Assembly (NCBI RefSeq): GCF_003019815.1
Contig: NZ_CP027773.1
Location: forward strand, 62,001 to 126,000
From: Variovorax sp. PMC12
Lineage (GTDB): Bacteria > Pseudomonadota > Gammaproteobacteria > Burkholderiales > Burkholderiaceae_C
Length of the DNA: 64,000 nt
Reading direction: 5' to 3'
Below are positions 24,411-32,792 of this stretch, piece after piece. Position 1 is the first letter of the stretch. Every line of letters starts with the position of its first letter. The position numbers and the translations under genes were made by a program. The notes under the pieces are model-generated. The model had not been told where the DNA came from, ran no database searches, and saw nothing but the letters and a program-made list of their open reading frames with translations.

Positions 24411-25328
24411 ATGCAGGGTATTGGCAATCGGAGTTGGTTCGCTGGCATCACGTTGGCTTTTGTGCTCGTGATCGCGGGCTGTTCCACGCCGCGTGGGCCG
24501 GCGCCGGTCGAAGACCGCGGCACCATGACTCGCGCCCCGGCCCCCGGCACGGTTCCTGGCGGCCCGCCGATCACCACCGACGCGAACGGCAAGCCGCTTG
24601 CCGGCATTGAAAACTACGGCAAGCCCGGGTACTACGCAGTGCGTCCGGGCGACACGATTCGCCGCATCGGCATCGAGACAGGGCAGCGCTGGCAAGACAT
24701 CGTGCGCTGGAACAACATCGACAACCCCGACCTCATCGAAGTCGGCCAGGTGCTGCGTGTAATTCCCCCGACCGGCTCGGGTACTCCCGTCGCCGTAGCG
24801 CCTCCGTCTTCCGCCGCCAGCGGGTCCGAGGGCGCGGTCACCAAGCCCGTGACGCCGCCTCCCGTCATCGCGCCGGTAACGCCTCCCACCGGCGCAAGCA
24901 AGCCGCCGGCTCCCGTCACTGCATCTCCGGCAGGTCCGGGCAGCGGCGCGTCGGGTGACGAAGACCTCGGCTGGATCTGGCCCGCGAGCGGTTCGCTGAT
25001 CGCAGGCTTCGACGAAGCCAAGAACAAGGGTTACGACATCAGCGGCAAGGCGGGCGACCCGGTGCTGGCCGCCGCCGATGGCCGCGTGGTCTACGCCGGC
25101 GCCGGTCTTCGCGGCTACGGCAACCTGATCATCCTGAAGCACAACAACACCTACCTGACCGCGTATGCGCACAACCAGGCGCTGCTCGTGAAGGAAGACC
25201 AGTCGGTTCAGAAGGGCCAGAAGATCGCCGAAATGGGCAGCAGCGATTCCGATCGCGTCAAGCTGCACTTCGAGATCCGCCGCCAGGGCAAGCCCGTCGA
25301 TCCCTCGCGTTACCTGCCCAGCCGGTGA
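24411..25328 (+). CDS. nlpD: NlpD-like lipoprotein, LysM plus degenerate M23 domain
   Basis: A 305-residue lipoprotein: a signal ending VIAGC (Cys near residue 24), a LysM domain (YYAVRPGDTIRRIGIETGQ..., about 75-120), a Pro/Ala-rich linker and a C-terminal M23/LytM domain. The first zinc-ligand motif reads NKGYDIS, lacking the His of active enzymes (HxGxD), while HFEIR is kept. That is the state of E. coli NlpD, which activates the amidase AmiC rather than cutting peptidoglycan itself. It lies directly before rpoS. Confidence 0.93.
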   Translation: MQGIGNRSWFAGITLAFVLVIAGCSTPRGPAPVEDRGTMTRAPAPGTVPGGPPITTDANGKPLAGIENYGKPGYYAVRPGDTIRRIGIETGQRWQDIVRWNNIDNPDLIEVGQVLRVIPPTGSGTPVAVAPPSSAASGSEGAVTKPVTPPPVIAPVTPPTGASKPPAPVTASPAGPGSGASGDEDLGWIWPASGSLIAGFDEAKNKGYDISGKAGDPVLAAADGRVVYAGAGLRGYGNLIILKHNNTYLTAYAHNQALLVKEDQSVQKGQKIAEMGSSDSDRVKLHFEIRRQGKPVDPSRYLPSR

Positions 25329-25332
25329 TGCC

Positions 25333-26358
25333 ATGGCTGCCTCCCGCCCCCGCCGCCCGCCGCCTGTGCGCGGGTCGGCGGGCAAGGGCAGCGCGTTTCC
25401 GCCTTCCGCGGACCCTGCCGGCGAGCCACCCGAGCAAGACCTGCGCTCGATGGAGGGCGCGGCCGCGCAACCCAATGGTGCGACGGCCGATTTGATCGGC
25501 GGTGAGGGCGCCGACGCCCTCACCATCTACCTGCGCCAGGTTCGCCGCACCGAACTCTTCACTCCCGCCGAGGAATACCAGGCCGCATGCGCCGCGCGGG
25601 CCGGCGACTTTGCCGCGAGGCAGTCGATGATCGAGCACAACCTGCGGCTCGTCGTGAGCATCGCCAAGGGCTATCTCGGGCGTGGCGTGCCAATGTCCGA
25701 CCTGATCGAAGAAGGCAACCTGGGGCTGATGCATGCCATCGGCAAGTTCGAGCCCGAACGCGGCTTTCGCTTCTCCACTTACGCGACCTGGTGGATCCGC
25801 CAATCGGTCGAGCGCGCCGTCATGACACAGGCACGGGCGATCCGCTTGCCGGTGCATGTGGTGCGCGAACTCCAGCAGGTTCTGCGTGCCCGGCGCACGC
25901 TCGAAGGCGACGCCGAGTTCCTCGCTCGCCGACCCGACGGCGTGCGCGTGGAAGACATCGCCGCGCTGCTCGGTCGCGACGTCCAGGCGGTGGCCGACCT
26001 GTTGGCTCTGGCGGAGGCGCCGCGCTCGCTCGACGCGGGCGATGCGCGCGGCGACGACGGCTTCACGCTGGCCGACACCGTGGCCTCCGACGACGAACAA
26101 GGCAGCCCCAGCAGCACCACGCACGCGCACGAAGTCGAGCGCCTGCTCGACCAGTGGGTGCATGCGCTCGACGCGCGCGAGCGGGAGGTGCTGGAGGGCC
26201 GCTATGGCCTGCACGACCGCGAGCCCGAAACCCTCGAGGTGCTGAGCGTCCGGCTGGGTCTCACGCGCGAGCGCGTCAGGCAGATCCAGAACGAGGCGCT
26301 GGCCAAGATGCGCCGCCAGCTGGCGCGCTCCGGCGTCGGTCGGGACGCGCTGTTCTAG
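25333..26358 (+). CDS. rpoS: RNA polymerase sigma factor RpoS
   Basis: A 341-residue group 2 sigma-70 factor: region 1.2 (DALTIYLRQVRRTELFTPAEEYQAA), region 2 with NLRLVVSIAKGYLGRGVPMSDLIEEGNLG and RGFRFSTYATWWIRQSVERAV, region 3, and region 4 with LTRERVRQIQNEAL. The position straight after nlpD identifies it as RpoS rather than another group 2 factor. It starts at ATG 25333, four bases after nlpD. It controls the general stress and stationary-phase response; surE and pcm in the same block are classic stationary-phase genes. Confidence 0.96.
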   Translation: MAASRPRRPPPVRGSAGKGSAFPPSADPAGEPPEQDLRSMEGAAAQPNGATADLIGGEGADALTIYLRQVRRTELFTPAEEYQAACAARAGDFAARQSMIEHNLRLVVSIAKGYLGRGVPMSDLIEEGNLGLMHAIGKFEPERGFRFSTYATWWIRQSVERAVMTQARAIRLPVHVVRELQQVLRARRTLEGDAEFLARRPDGVRVEDIAALLGRDVQAVADLLALAEAPRSLDAGDARGDDGFTLADTVASDDEQGSPSSTTHAHEVERLLDQWVHALDAREREVLEGRYGLHDREPETLEVLSVRLGLTRERVRQIQNEALAKMRRQLARSGVGRDALF

Positions 26359-26399
26359 GTGCTTTCAGGGCGCCTCGCCCGCGCTGAGACAATCGGGGG

Positions 26400-27836
26400 A
26401 TGACGGAATCCATCGAAGAAAAGAAAGTCCCCACGAATCCCGGTGAAGAATGGCTGCAGGTCGAGTCGCTCGACCTCGACGCACAGGGCGTATCGCACAA
26501 GGCCGACGGCATGGTCGTGTTCATCGAAGGCGCATTGCCCTTCGAGGAGGTGCAGTTCAACGTCCATCGCCGGAAGAACAACTGGGAGCAGGGCACGGTC
26601 ACGGCCATCCGCCGTGAATCATCGCAGCGCGTGCGCCCGGGCTGCCCGCATTTCGGCCTGCACACCGGCGCCTGCGGCGGCTGCAAGATGCAGCACCTGG
26701 ACCCGGCCGCCCAGGTGGCCGTGAAGCAGCGTGCGCTGGAAGACAACCTGTGGCACCTCGGCAAGGTCAAGCCCGAGAACCTGCTGCGGCCGCTCGAAGG
26801 CCCGGCGTGGCATTACCGCTATCGCGCGCGGCTGTCGGTGCGGCACGTGGTTAAGAAGGGCACGGTGCTGATCGGCTTCCACGAGCGCAAGAGCCGCTAC
26901 CTGGCCGACATGCAGGTGTGTCCGGTGCTGCCGAAGCAGGTCAGCGAAATGCTGATGCCGCTGCGCGCGCTGATCGGCTCGCTCGACGCGCGAGATACCT
27001 GCCCGCAGATCGAACTCGCCTGCGGCGACGCACCGGACTCCACCAGGCTCGGAACCATCGCGCTGGTGCTGCGGCACCTGGAGCCGCTGTCGCGCGCCGA
27101 CATCGACCGCCTGAAGGCCTTTGCGGCGCAGAACGAGGGCGTGCAATGGTGGCTGCAGGCCAAGGGGCCTGACACGGTCAAGCTGCTCGAGGAGGGCGGC
27201 ACGCCGCTGGCTTACCGGCTGCCCGAATTCGGCGTCACGATGCCTTTCAAGCCAACCGACTTCACGCAGGTCAATCCGCACATCAACCGAGCGCTCGTGG
27301 GCAAGGCGCTGCGCCTGCTCGACGTGCAGCCCGACGAGCGCGTGATCGACTGGTTCTGCGGCCTCGGAAACTTCACGCTGCCGCTGGCGAGCAAGGCGCG
27401 CGAGGTGCTGGGCATCGAGGGCAGCGACACGCTGGTGGCGCGCGCCACCGACAACTACCGGACCAACCAGCCCGCGACCTCCGCCCGCCGTGCGCTGTCG
27501 CCCGCAAAGTTTGTCGCGCGCAACCTGTTCGAAATGACGCCGGCCATGCTGGTTGCAGACGGCAGCGCCGACAAATGGCTGGTCGACCCGCCGCGCGAAG
27601 GTGCGTTTGCGCTTGCCAAGGCCATGGCCGACCTGCATCAGCAGCCCGAACTGCGCAGCGACGGCTGGACGCCGCCGAAGCGCATCGTGTATGTGAGCTG
27701 CAATCCGTCGACACTGGCGCGCGATGCCGGCCTGCTGGTGCACCAGGCGGGCTACCGCTGCACCTTTGCGGGGGTGGTCAACATGTTCCCGCACACGGCG
27801 CACGTCGAGTCGATCGCGGTGTTCGACCTGGAATGA
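26400..27836 (+). CDS. rlmD: 23S rRNA (uracil-1939-C5)-methyltransferase
   Basis: A 478-residue TrmA/RlmD-family enzyme: an N-terminal TRAM-like beta-barrel (SLDLDAQGVSHKADGMVVFIEGALP), an iron-sulfur segment with CPHFGLHTGACGGCKMQHL, SAM-binding RVIDWFCGLGNFTLPLA, and the catalytic motif YVSCNPSTLARD holding the nucleophile Cys. It methylates C5 of U1939 in 23S rRNA. It sits 41 bases after rpoS, is co-oriented, and probably has its own promoter. Confidence 0.93.
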   Translation: MTESIEEKKVPTNPGEEWLQVESLDLDAQGVSHKADGMVVFIEGALPFEEVQFNVHRRKNNWEQGTVTAIRRESSQRVRPGCPHFGLHTGACGGCKMQHLDPAAQVAVKQRALEDNLWHLGKVKPENLLRPLEGPAWHYRYRARLSVRHVVKKGTVLIGFHERKSRYLADMQVCPVLPKQVSEMLMPLRALIGSLDARDTCPQIELACGDAPDSTRLGTIALVLRHLEPLSRADIDRLKAFAAQNEGVQWWLQAKGPDTVKLLEEGGTPLAYRLPEFGVTMPFKPTDFTQVNPHINRALVGKALRLLDVQPDERVIDWFCGLGNFTLPLASKAREVLGIEGSDTLVARATDNYRTNQPATSARRALSPAKFVARNLFEMTPAMLVADGSADKWLVDPPREGAFALAKAMADLHQQPELRSDGWTPPKRIVYVSCNPSTLARDAGLLVHQAGYRCTFAGVVNMFPHTAHVESIAVFDLE

Positions 27837-27837
27837 G

Positions 27838-27866
27838 AAAAGGGCCCCTCGCGGGGCCCTTCTTCC
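27838..27866. terminator. Terminator shared by rlmD and the Bax-inhibitor gene
   Basis: A stem of about 9 bp (27840-27848 with 27853-27861) with A-rich and T-rich flanks, between convergent genes. Confidence 0.75.
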
Positions 27867-27895
27867 TGGCGGGCGGCCCTCTCGGGGCCAATAGG

Positions 27896-28597
27896 TCAGT
27901 CGCGTTCGCCGCCGAAGATGCCCAGCAGGGCCAGCAGGCTCTGGAATACGTTGAACAGGTCCAGGTAAAGCGCGAGCGTGGCGGTGATGTAGTTGGTTTC
28001 GCCGCCGTCCATGATCTGCTTCAGGTCATAGAGCATGTAGGCCGAGAAGATGCCGATGGCGGCCACCGAGATCACCAGCATGCCGGTGCTCGAGCCCACG
28101 AACACGTTGATGATGGCGCCGAACATCAGCACCATCGCGCCGACGAACAGGAACTTGCCCATGCCCGACAGGTCGCGCTTGATGACCGTGGCCAGCGAGG
28201 CCATCACGAAGAACACGCCGGCGGTACCGCCGAAGGCCGTCATGATGAGTTCCGAGCCGTTCTTGAAGCCGAGCACCATCGCGATCAGGCGCGACAGCAT
28301 CAGGCCCATGAAGAAGGTGAAGCCCAGCAGCACCGGCACGCCGGCTGCGGAGTTCTTGGTCTTCTCGATAGCGAACATGAAACCGAACGCGCCGCCGAGG
28401 AACACGATGAGGCCGAGGCCGCCCGTGAGCGAGCGTGTGATGCCGGTGCTGACGCCGACCCAGGCGCCCAGCACGGTGGGCAGCAGGCTGAGCGCGAGCA
28501 GCCAGTAGGTGTTGCGCAGCACGCGCTGGCGTTCTGCCTGGGCCAGCGGCTGGCCGTAGCCTGTGGAGGTGTCGAGGGTGGTAACGCGGTCGTTCAT
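27896..28597 (-). CDS. Bax inhibitor-1/YccA-family membrane protein
   Basis: A 233-residue protein with seven hydrophobic segments (for example NTYWLLALSLLPTVLGAWVGV, GLIVFLGGAFGFMFAIEK and a cluster near the C-terminus), the pattern of the UPF0005/BI-1 family, with a family-like MLYDLKQIMDGG before the last helix. Members form pH-sensitive calcium leak channels or modulate FtsH proteolysis (YccA). Start ATG 28597, which sits before the soluble N-tail; the upstream frame has no support. Confidence 0.9.
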   Translation of the reverse strand: MNDRVTTLDTSTGYGQPLAQAERQRVLRNTYWLLALSLLPTVLGAWVGVSTGITRSLTGGLGLIVFLGGAFGFMFAIEKTKNSAAGVPVLLGFTFFMGLMLSRLIAMVLGFKNGSELIMTAFGGTAGVFFVMASLATVIKRDLSGMGKFLFVGAMVLMFGAIINVFVGSSTGMLVISVAAIGIFSAYMLYDLKQIMDGGETNYITATLALYLDLFNVFQSLLALLGIFGGERD

Positions 28598-28774
28598 GGC
28601 CGGAGCTCCTGTGGTTGCTGCTAAGACGCAGTTGGGGCGCATTCTAGGGGGCTGCAAGAGCAGGTTTCGATAAAGACCGTGTGCAGGATGTTCCCAAGCT
28701 TGGCACCTGCCCGAAGGCACTGCTGGCTGCGTGGCCGTTATGCTGTGGGGTTTTTACGCAACCTGAGCCAAACC

Positions 28775-29182
28775 ATGAAGACCAAGTCATTCCTCGAACT
28801 CGCCGACGTCAAGACCATTGCCGCAGCGGCAGAAGCCGAGGCCCTCAAGAACAACTGGGCTGTCACCATCGCCATTTCGGACGACGCCGGCAACCTGCTC
28901 TGGCTGCAGCGCCTGGACGGTGCCGCTGCTCTGTCTTCGCACATCGCCCCCGCCAAGGCCCATACGGCTGCCATGGGCCGCCGCGAGAGCAAGGTCTACG
29001 AGGACATCATCAACGGCGGCCGTACCGCATTCCTGACCGCGCCTGAAGTGCAGGGCCTGCTCGAAGGCGGCGTGCCGATCGTGAAGGACGGACACGTGAT
29101 CGGCGCAGTCGGCGTGAGCGGCGTGAAGTCGAATGAAGACGCGCAGATCGCCAAGGCGGGTATCGCGGCGCTCGGCCTCTGA
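28775..29182 (+). CDS. GlcG/HbpS-like heme-binding family protein
   Basis: A 135-residue single-domain protein of the GlcG/HbpS (DUF336) family: LELADVKTIAAAAEAEALKNNW, VTIAISDDAGNLLWLQRLDGA and VPIVKDGHVIGAVGVSGVKSNEDAQIA. Streptomyces HbpS of this fold binds heme; GlcG lies in glycolate operons. No signal peptide is seen. Given the neighbouring heme and iron genes, heme or flavin-like cofactor binding is possible but not shown. ATG 28775 is chosen because the family core begins right after it. Confidence 0.85.
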   Translation: MKTKSFLELADVKTIAAAAEAEALKNNWAVTIAISDDAGNLLWLQRLDGAAALSSHIAPAKAHTAAMGRRESKVYEDIINGGRTAFLTAPEVQGLLEGGVPIVKDGHVIGAVGVSGVKSNEDAQIAKAGIAALGL

Positions 29183-29206
29183 TTCTTTTCGGAATCGCAT
29201 AAAGCA

Positions 29207-29239
29207 AAACGCCGACTTCAAGGTCGGCGTTTTCTTTTT
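29207..29239 (+). terminator. Terminator after the GlcG-like gene
   Basis: A 10-bp stem (29207-29216 with 29223-29232) with a 6-base loop and a T-rich tail. Confidence 0.85.
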
Positions 29240-29292
29240 AAAGGCTTCAGCGTGAAAAAAAGCTTGGCTAGTCGGCGAACCGTTGGCTAGCA

Positions 29293-29330
29293 AAAAACGA
29301 CCCTTCGGAGATGAATCTCCTTGAGTCGCC
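29293..29330 (-). terminator. Terminator-like hairpin after hemP
   Basis: On the minus strand an outer CGACTC/GGGTCG pairing encloses a GGAGAT/ATCTCC hairpin (29307-29320) and is followed by six T residues. It lies 40-75 bases beyond the hemP stop. Confidence 0.55.
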
Positions 29331-29368
29331 CCACGATGAAACTTGCGCGAGGGGCGGGCTGAACGACC

Positions 29369-29578
29369 TTACTTGGTCAGGATCAGCTTGCCGAGTTTGG
29401 TGGCTTGAAGCCGATAGAGGGAACCGTTGTGCATGATGCCCACGGTCTTGCTTCCCTTCAGAAGCTCCGTGCTTTCGACCATCGGGACCGGACGCGTTGC
29501 CTGGATCGAATGGCCGCCACCCGACTGGTCGAGCGAAGGATGGTTCAGAACAGAAAAGGCGTTGGGGGTGGCTGGCAT
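29369..29578 (-). CDS. hemP: Hemin uptake protein HemP
   Basis: A 69-residue protein with the HemP ending LLKGSKTVGIMHNGSLYRLQATKLGKLILTK. The IxHxGxxYxLxxTxxGKLILTK signature is diagnostic. HemP is a small regulator or helper of heme uptake in Burkholderiales and rhizobia, where it is needed for full expression of the heme receptor. Its own Fur box lies directly upstream, so it is probably a separate iron-responsive transcript rather than the tail of the exb operon. Confidence 0.93.
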   Translation of the reverse strand: MPATPNAFSVLNHPSLDQSGGGHSIQATRPVPMVESTELLKGSKTVGIMHNGSLYRLQATKLGKLILTK

Positions 29579-29604
29579 TTGAAGTTCCCTTATCGAAGCG
29601 ATGA

Positions 29605-29623
29605 CTGAATGATAATGATTCGC
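29605..29623. promoter_or_regulatory. Fur box before hemP
   Basis: The core AATGATAATGATT matches the Fur consensus AATGATAATCATT at 12 of 13 positions. It lies 27-45 bases before the hemP start and 50-68 bases beyond the exbD stop. Confidence 0.8.
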
Positions 29624-29639
29624 AATAAAAAATCAATAG

Positions 29640-29668
29640 CCGCGATCAACTTTTTTTCGATCGCGATT
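29640..29668 (-). terminator. Possible terminator between exbD and hemP
   Basis: CGCGATC/GATCGCG arms with an A/T-rich loop, followed on the minus strand by a T-rich stretch. This fits separate transcription of hemP. Confidence 0.45.
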
Positions 29669-29672
29669 CAGC

Positions 29673-30086
29673 TCACTTCGTATCGGGCTCCGTGATGAAG
29701 CCGATCTTGCGCACGCCGGCTTCGCGAGCCTCGGACATGGCCTTGGCCACGCGCTCGTAGCGCACGGCCTTGTCACCGCGGATGTGCAGTTCGGGCTGAG
29801 GGTCCTTGGCGGCTTCGGCGGCCAGGCGGCCTGGCAACTCGCTGTCGTCGATCTTCTGCTCGTTCCAGTAGTACTCGCCATTGGCCGTGATGCTGAACAG
29901 GATGTTCTGCGGCTTGGGCTGTTCCGGCTCGCTGGTGGCGCGCGGCAGGTCGATGTTGACCGCGTGCTTCATCACCGGCACGGTAATGATGAAGATGATC
30001 AGGAGTACCAGCATGACGTCGACCAGCGGCGTCATGTTGATCTCGTTCATGACCTCATCGGGCTCGTCTTGGGTTCCGAAAGCCAT
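29673..30086 (-). CDS. exbD: Biopolymer transport protein ExbD
   Basis: A 137-residue protein with one membrane helix (MTPLVDVMLVLLIIFIITVPVM, about residues 18-39) carrying the essential aspartate of the proton path (PLVDVMLVLLI), then a periplasmic domain. With ExbB it powers TonB-dependent uptake of ferric chelates, heme and vitamin B12. Six bases separate it from exbB. Confidence 0.95.
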   Translation of the reverse strand: MAFGTQDEPDEVMNEINMTPLVDVMLVLLIIFIITVPVMKHAVNIDLPRATSEPEQPKPQNILFSITANGEYYWNEQKIDDSELPGRLAAEAAKDPQPELHIRGDKAVRYERVAKAMSEAREAGVRKIGFITEPDTK

Positions 30087-30091
30087 GATGC

Positions 30092-30805
<714 letters not shown>

Positions 30806-30827
30806 ACGAAGTTGCTCCAGAGAAAAA

Positions 30828-31538
30828 TTAGTTCAGAACGTAGTTGACGGGGGCGTCATAGGACATGGCCTGCACCACTCCATTGACCTTGCCGGGAACG
30901 AACCGGCATTTCAGGATGTATTCCACGGCGGCTTCATCGAGACGGTCGAAGCCGCTGGATTTCTTGACCTCGGCGCTCTTGGGCAGTCCGTCGACGCCGA
31001 CGAGCACCCGCACGATGACCTTGCCCTGTTCGCCGAGCCGTTTGCTCATGGCCGGGTAGGTGGCCTTGGGGTTTTGCAGATAGTCGGCGTTGCTCGACGG
31101 CAACTGCACGGCGGGCGGTGCCGGCGGAGCAGGTGGCGGTGAGGGCGGCGCTGGGGGCGCGGGCGGTGCCGGAGGAGCGGCCGGGGGCGGCGGCTCCGTG
31201 ACGCCGACAGGTGCCTGGGGTGCCGGAGTGGGCTTCGGCTCGCGAATGGCCTGGGGGCGCGGCGGAGGCGGCGCCTTCGTCACCTTGGGCTGAGGCGGCG
31301 GCGGGGGTGGAGGAGGGGGATCGGCCTTCGGTTTCGGCGGCTCGACGAACTGGCTCAGGATCTCGACCGGAATCACCACTTCGGCAGCGCGCCGGAGCAA
31401 CCCGCTTTGCAGTGCCCAGAGCGCGGCCGCATGAAAGACGATGACGCTGCCGGCAATGACGACATTGCGGGAAAGGCCGAGGACGGAGGGGGGAGGGGCA
31501 AAGCGATCAGACACGATCAACCATTCGAATGCGGGCAC
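30828..31538 (-). CDS. tonB: TonB energy transducer
   Basis: A 236-residue TonB: one signal anchor (VVIAGSVIVFHAAALWAL, about 27-44), a long proline-rich spacer with PPPPPPPQPK and PAPPAPPAPP repeats, and the C-terminal domain (YPAMSKRLGEQGKVIVRVLVGVDGLPKSAEVKKSSGFDRLDEAA). It couples the proton gradient to outer-membrane receptors. The start is uncertain: GTG 31538 or GTG 31514 (VSDRFAPPPS). The polyproline stretch should need EF-P for translation. Its GC-rich repeats also explain the tandem pattern in the DNA near 31120-31330. Confidence 0.93.
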   Translation of the reverse strand: MPAFEWLIVSDRFAPPPSVLGLSRNVVIAGSVIVFHAAALWALQSGLLRRAAEVVIPVEILSQFVEPPKPKADPPPPPPPPPQPKVTKAPPPPRPQAIREPKPTPAPQAPVGVTEPPPPAAPPAPPAPPAPPSPPPAPPAPPAVQLPSSNADYLQNPKATYPAMSKRLGEQGKVIVRVLVGVDGLPKSAEVKKSSGFDRLDEAAVEYILKCRFVPGKVNGVVQAMSYDAPVNYVLN

Positions 31539-31589
31539 TCAAGAAAGTGCCACGATTGCAGCAAAACCGCTACGAAGACGCTAACTGCG

Positions 31590-31664
31590 CTATTTTCGGA
31601 AAATCCACCAGACCGAGCCTGCGACCAGGATCAGGCTGCCGCCGAGTGCCGAGACGAGTTCCAT
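31590..31664 (-). CDS. Possible 24-residue membrane micro-protein
   Basis: ATG 31664 is preceded nine bases upstream by AAGGAA, a good ribosome-binding site. It encodes MELVSALGGSLILVAGSVWW followed by IFRK: one hydrophobic helix with a basic end. It overlaps the last 34 bases of bfd in another frame and ends 52 bases before the tonB start. The initiation signal and single-helix character are the only support; no family is recognised. Confidence 0.35.
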   Translation of the reverse strand: MELVSALGGSLILVAGSVWWIFRK

Positions 31665-31903
31665 GCCTTGCTTTCCTTGATGGAGTTGGCAAGCTGGATC
31701 GCCCTCGGACCCGGTTCGCAATTCAAGGCGGCGACCGGGTGCGAAGCGCTGCACTGCGCGACGATATCGCGCGCACAACCTTCACACTGGCCACACTGGG
31801 TGGCCACGCCGAGTTCGAATTGGACTTCGTCGAAGGTCATGCCCGCGCGCACGTGACGTGCGATTTCGCGGTCGGAGACTCGGCGGCAGACGCAAACGAT
31901 CAT
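31631..31903 (-). CDS. bfd: Bacterioferritin-associated ferredoxin
   Basis: A 90-residue [2Fe-2S] protein starting MIVCVCRRVSDREI with the second cysteine pair in CGQCEGC. Four cysteines in C-x-C ... C-x2-C order are the BFD signature. Bfd reduces bacterioferritin to release stored iron; the bacterioferritin gene lies near 37.4-37.9 kb. About 30 C-terminal residues beyond the cluster domain are poorly conserved in character. First gene of the bfd-tonB-exbB-exbD series. Confidence 0.9.
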   Translation of the reverse strand: MIVCVCRRVSDREIARHVRAGMTFDEVQFELGVATQCGQCEGCARDIVAQCSASHPVAALNCEPGPRAIQLANSIKESKAWNSSRHSAAA

Positions 31904-31950
31904 GGCGGTGAAAGCGGCAGTTGGCTGGCTGTTGGATGTGGCTGATTATA

Positions 31951-31973
31951 AATAAGAATTTATCGCATTTGCA
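31951..31973. promoter_or_regulatory. Weak Fur-box-like site before bfd
   Basis: The AT-rich stretch AATAAGAATTTATCGCATTT shares the GAATNAT...CATTT character of Fur sites but fits the 19-bp consensus only partly. It lies 50-70 bases upstream of bfd. Confidence 0.35.
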
Positions 31974-32017
31974 ATAACTATGGTGTTACCGATTCCTGCA
32001 ACACCCGCTTTCAGGCG

Positions 32018-32698
32018 TCAGATGTCCGACCAGAGCCGCAGAAGGTTGTGATAATGGCCGGTGAGCGCCACGGTTTCCTCGCACTCGCCAAGCCGCGCCC
32101 GCAGCTTCTGGATGCTCTGATCCAGTTCGAAAAGCATGCCGCGCTGCTGGTCGCTGCGCACCATGCTCTGCAGCCAGAAGAACGAACAAACCCGCGCGCC
32201 CCGGGTAACGGGATGCACCCGGTGCAGGCTGCTGGCCGGATAAAGAATGAGATCGCCGGCAGGCAGCTTCACTTCGTGCGAGCCGTAGGTGTCGATCACC
32301 TCCAGTTCGCCGCCGTCGTAGTCCTCCGGCTCGCAAAGAAAGAGGGTGCAGGACAAATCGGTCCGCAGTTGCTCACCACTGCCGGGCACGGCTCTTACCG
32401 CACCGTCGACATGCACTCCGTAGTTCTCGCCGCCTTCGTAGCGGTTGAACAGCGGCGGCACGAAGCGCAACGGCAGCGCGGCCGAGAAGAAGAGGGCATT
32501 CCGGGCCAGCGCCGCCAACACCGTCTTGCCGAGCTCGCGGCCGACCGGCGATTGTTCCGGCAATTGCCGGTTGCGCTTGACCTGGGCACCCTGGTCGCCG
32601 ACGGTCTCGCGGCCATCGGTCCATGGGGCGGCGTCGAGCGCGACGCGCATCTGGCGAACCTGGTCGGGGCTCAGTACCCCTGGCACATGCAGCATCAT
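32018..32698 (-). CDS. piuC: PKHD-type Fe(II)/2-oxoglutarate-dependent dioxygenase, PiuC-like
   Basis: A 226-residue prolyl-4-hydroxylase-like dioxygenase. Iron ligands are H96 and D98 (NYGVHVDGAV) and a late His in SSLHRVHPVTRGAR; R169 should bind 2-oxoglutarate. The C-terminal DQSIQKLRARLGE and TGHYHNLLRLWSDI match the PiuC/YbiX family, which is iron-regulated and usually lies beside TonB-dependent siderophore receptors. The substrate is unknown. A terminator-like hairpin (32718-32745) separates it from the flavoprotein gene. Confidence 0.92.
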   Translation of the reverse strand: MMLHVPGVLSPDQVRQMRVALDAAPWTDGRETVGDQGAQVKRNRQLPEQSPVGRELGKTVLAALARNALFFSAALPLRFVPPLFNRYEGGENYGVHVDGAVRAVPGSGEQLRTDLSCTLFLCEPEDYDGGELEVIDTYGSHEVKLPAGDLILYPASSLHRVHPVTRGARVCSFFWLQSMVRSDQQRGMLFELDQSIQKLRARLGECEETVALTGHYHNLLRLWSDI

Positions 32699-32717
32699 TT
32701 GTAGGGAATCCCGCAGT

Positions 32718-32745
32718 CAAAAAAGCTCCGGCATGGGCCGGGGTT
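32718..32745 (-). terminator. Terminator at the end of the PepSY-flavoprotein operon
   Basis: A CCCCGGC/GCCGGAG stem (one mismatch) is followed on the minus strand by six T residues, 48 bases after the diflavin reductase stop. Confidence 0.6.
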
Positions 32746-32792
32746 CCAGTGTCGCACCGCCTCGGACGAGCCCGGCTGCGGCGGCCGATCGT

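Noticed and set aside
29263..29290. Direct repeat TTGGCTAG, twice
   Set aside because: Short, with no gene, terminal repeat or transposase nearby; not a mobile element.
31120..31330. GC-rich tandem repeat-like DNA
   Set aside because: It is explained as the proline/alanine-rich spacer of TonB.
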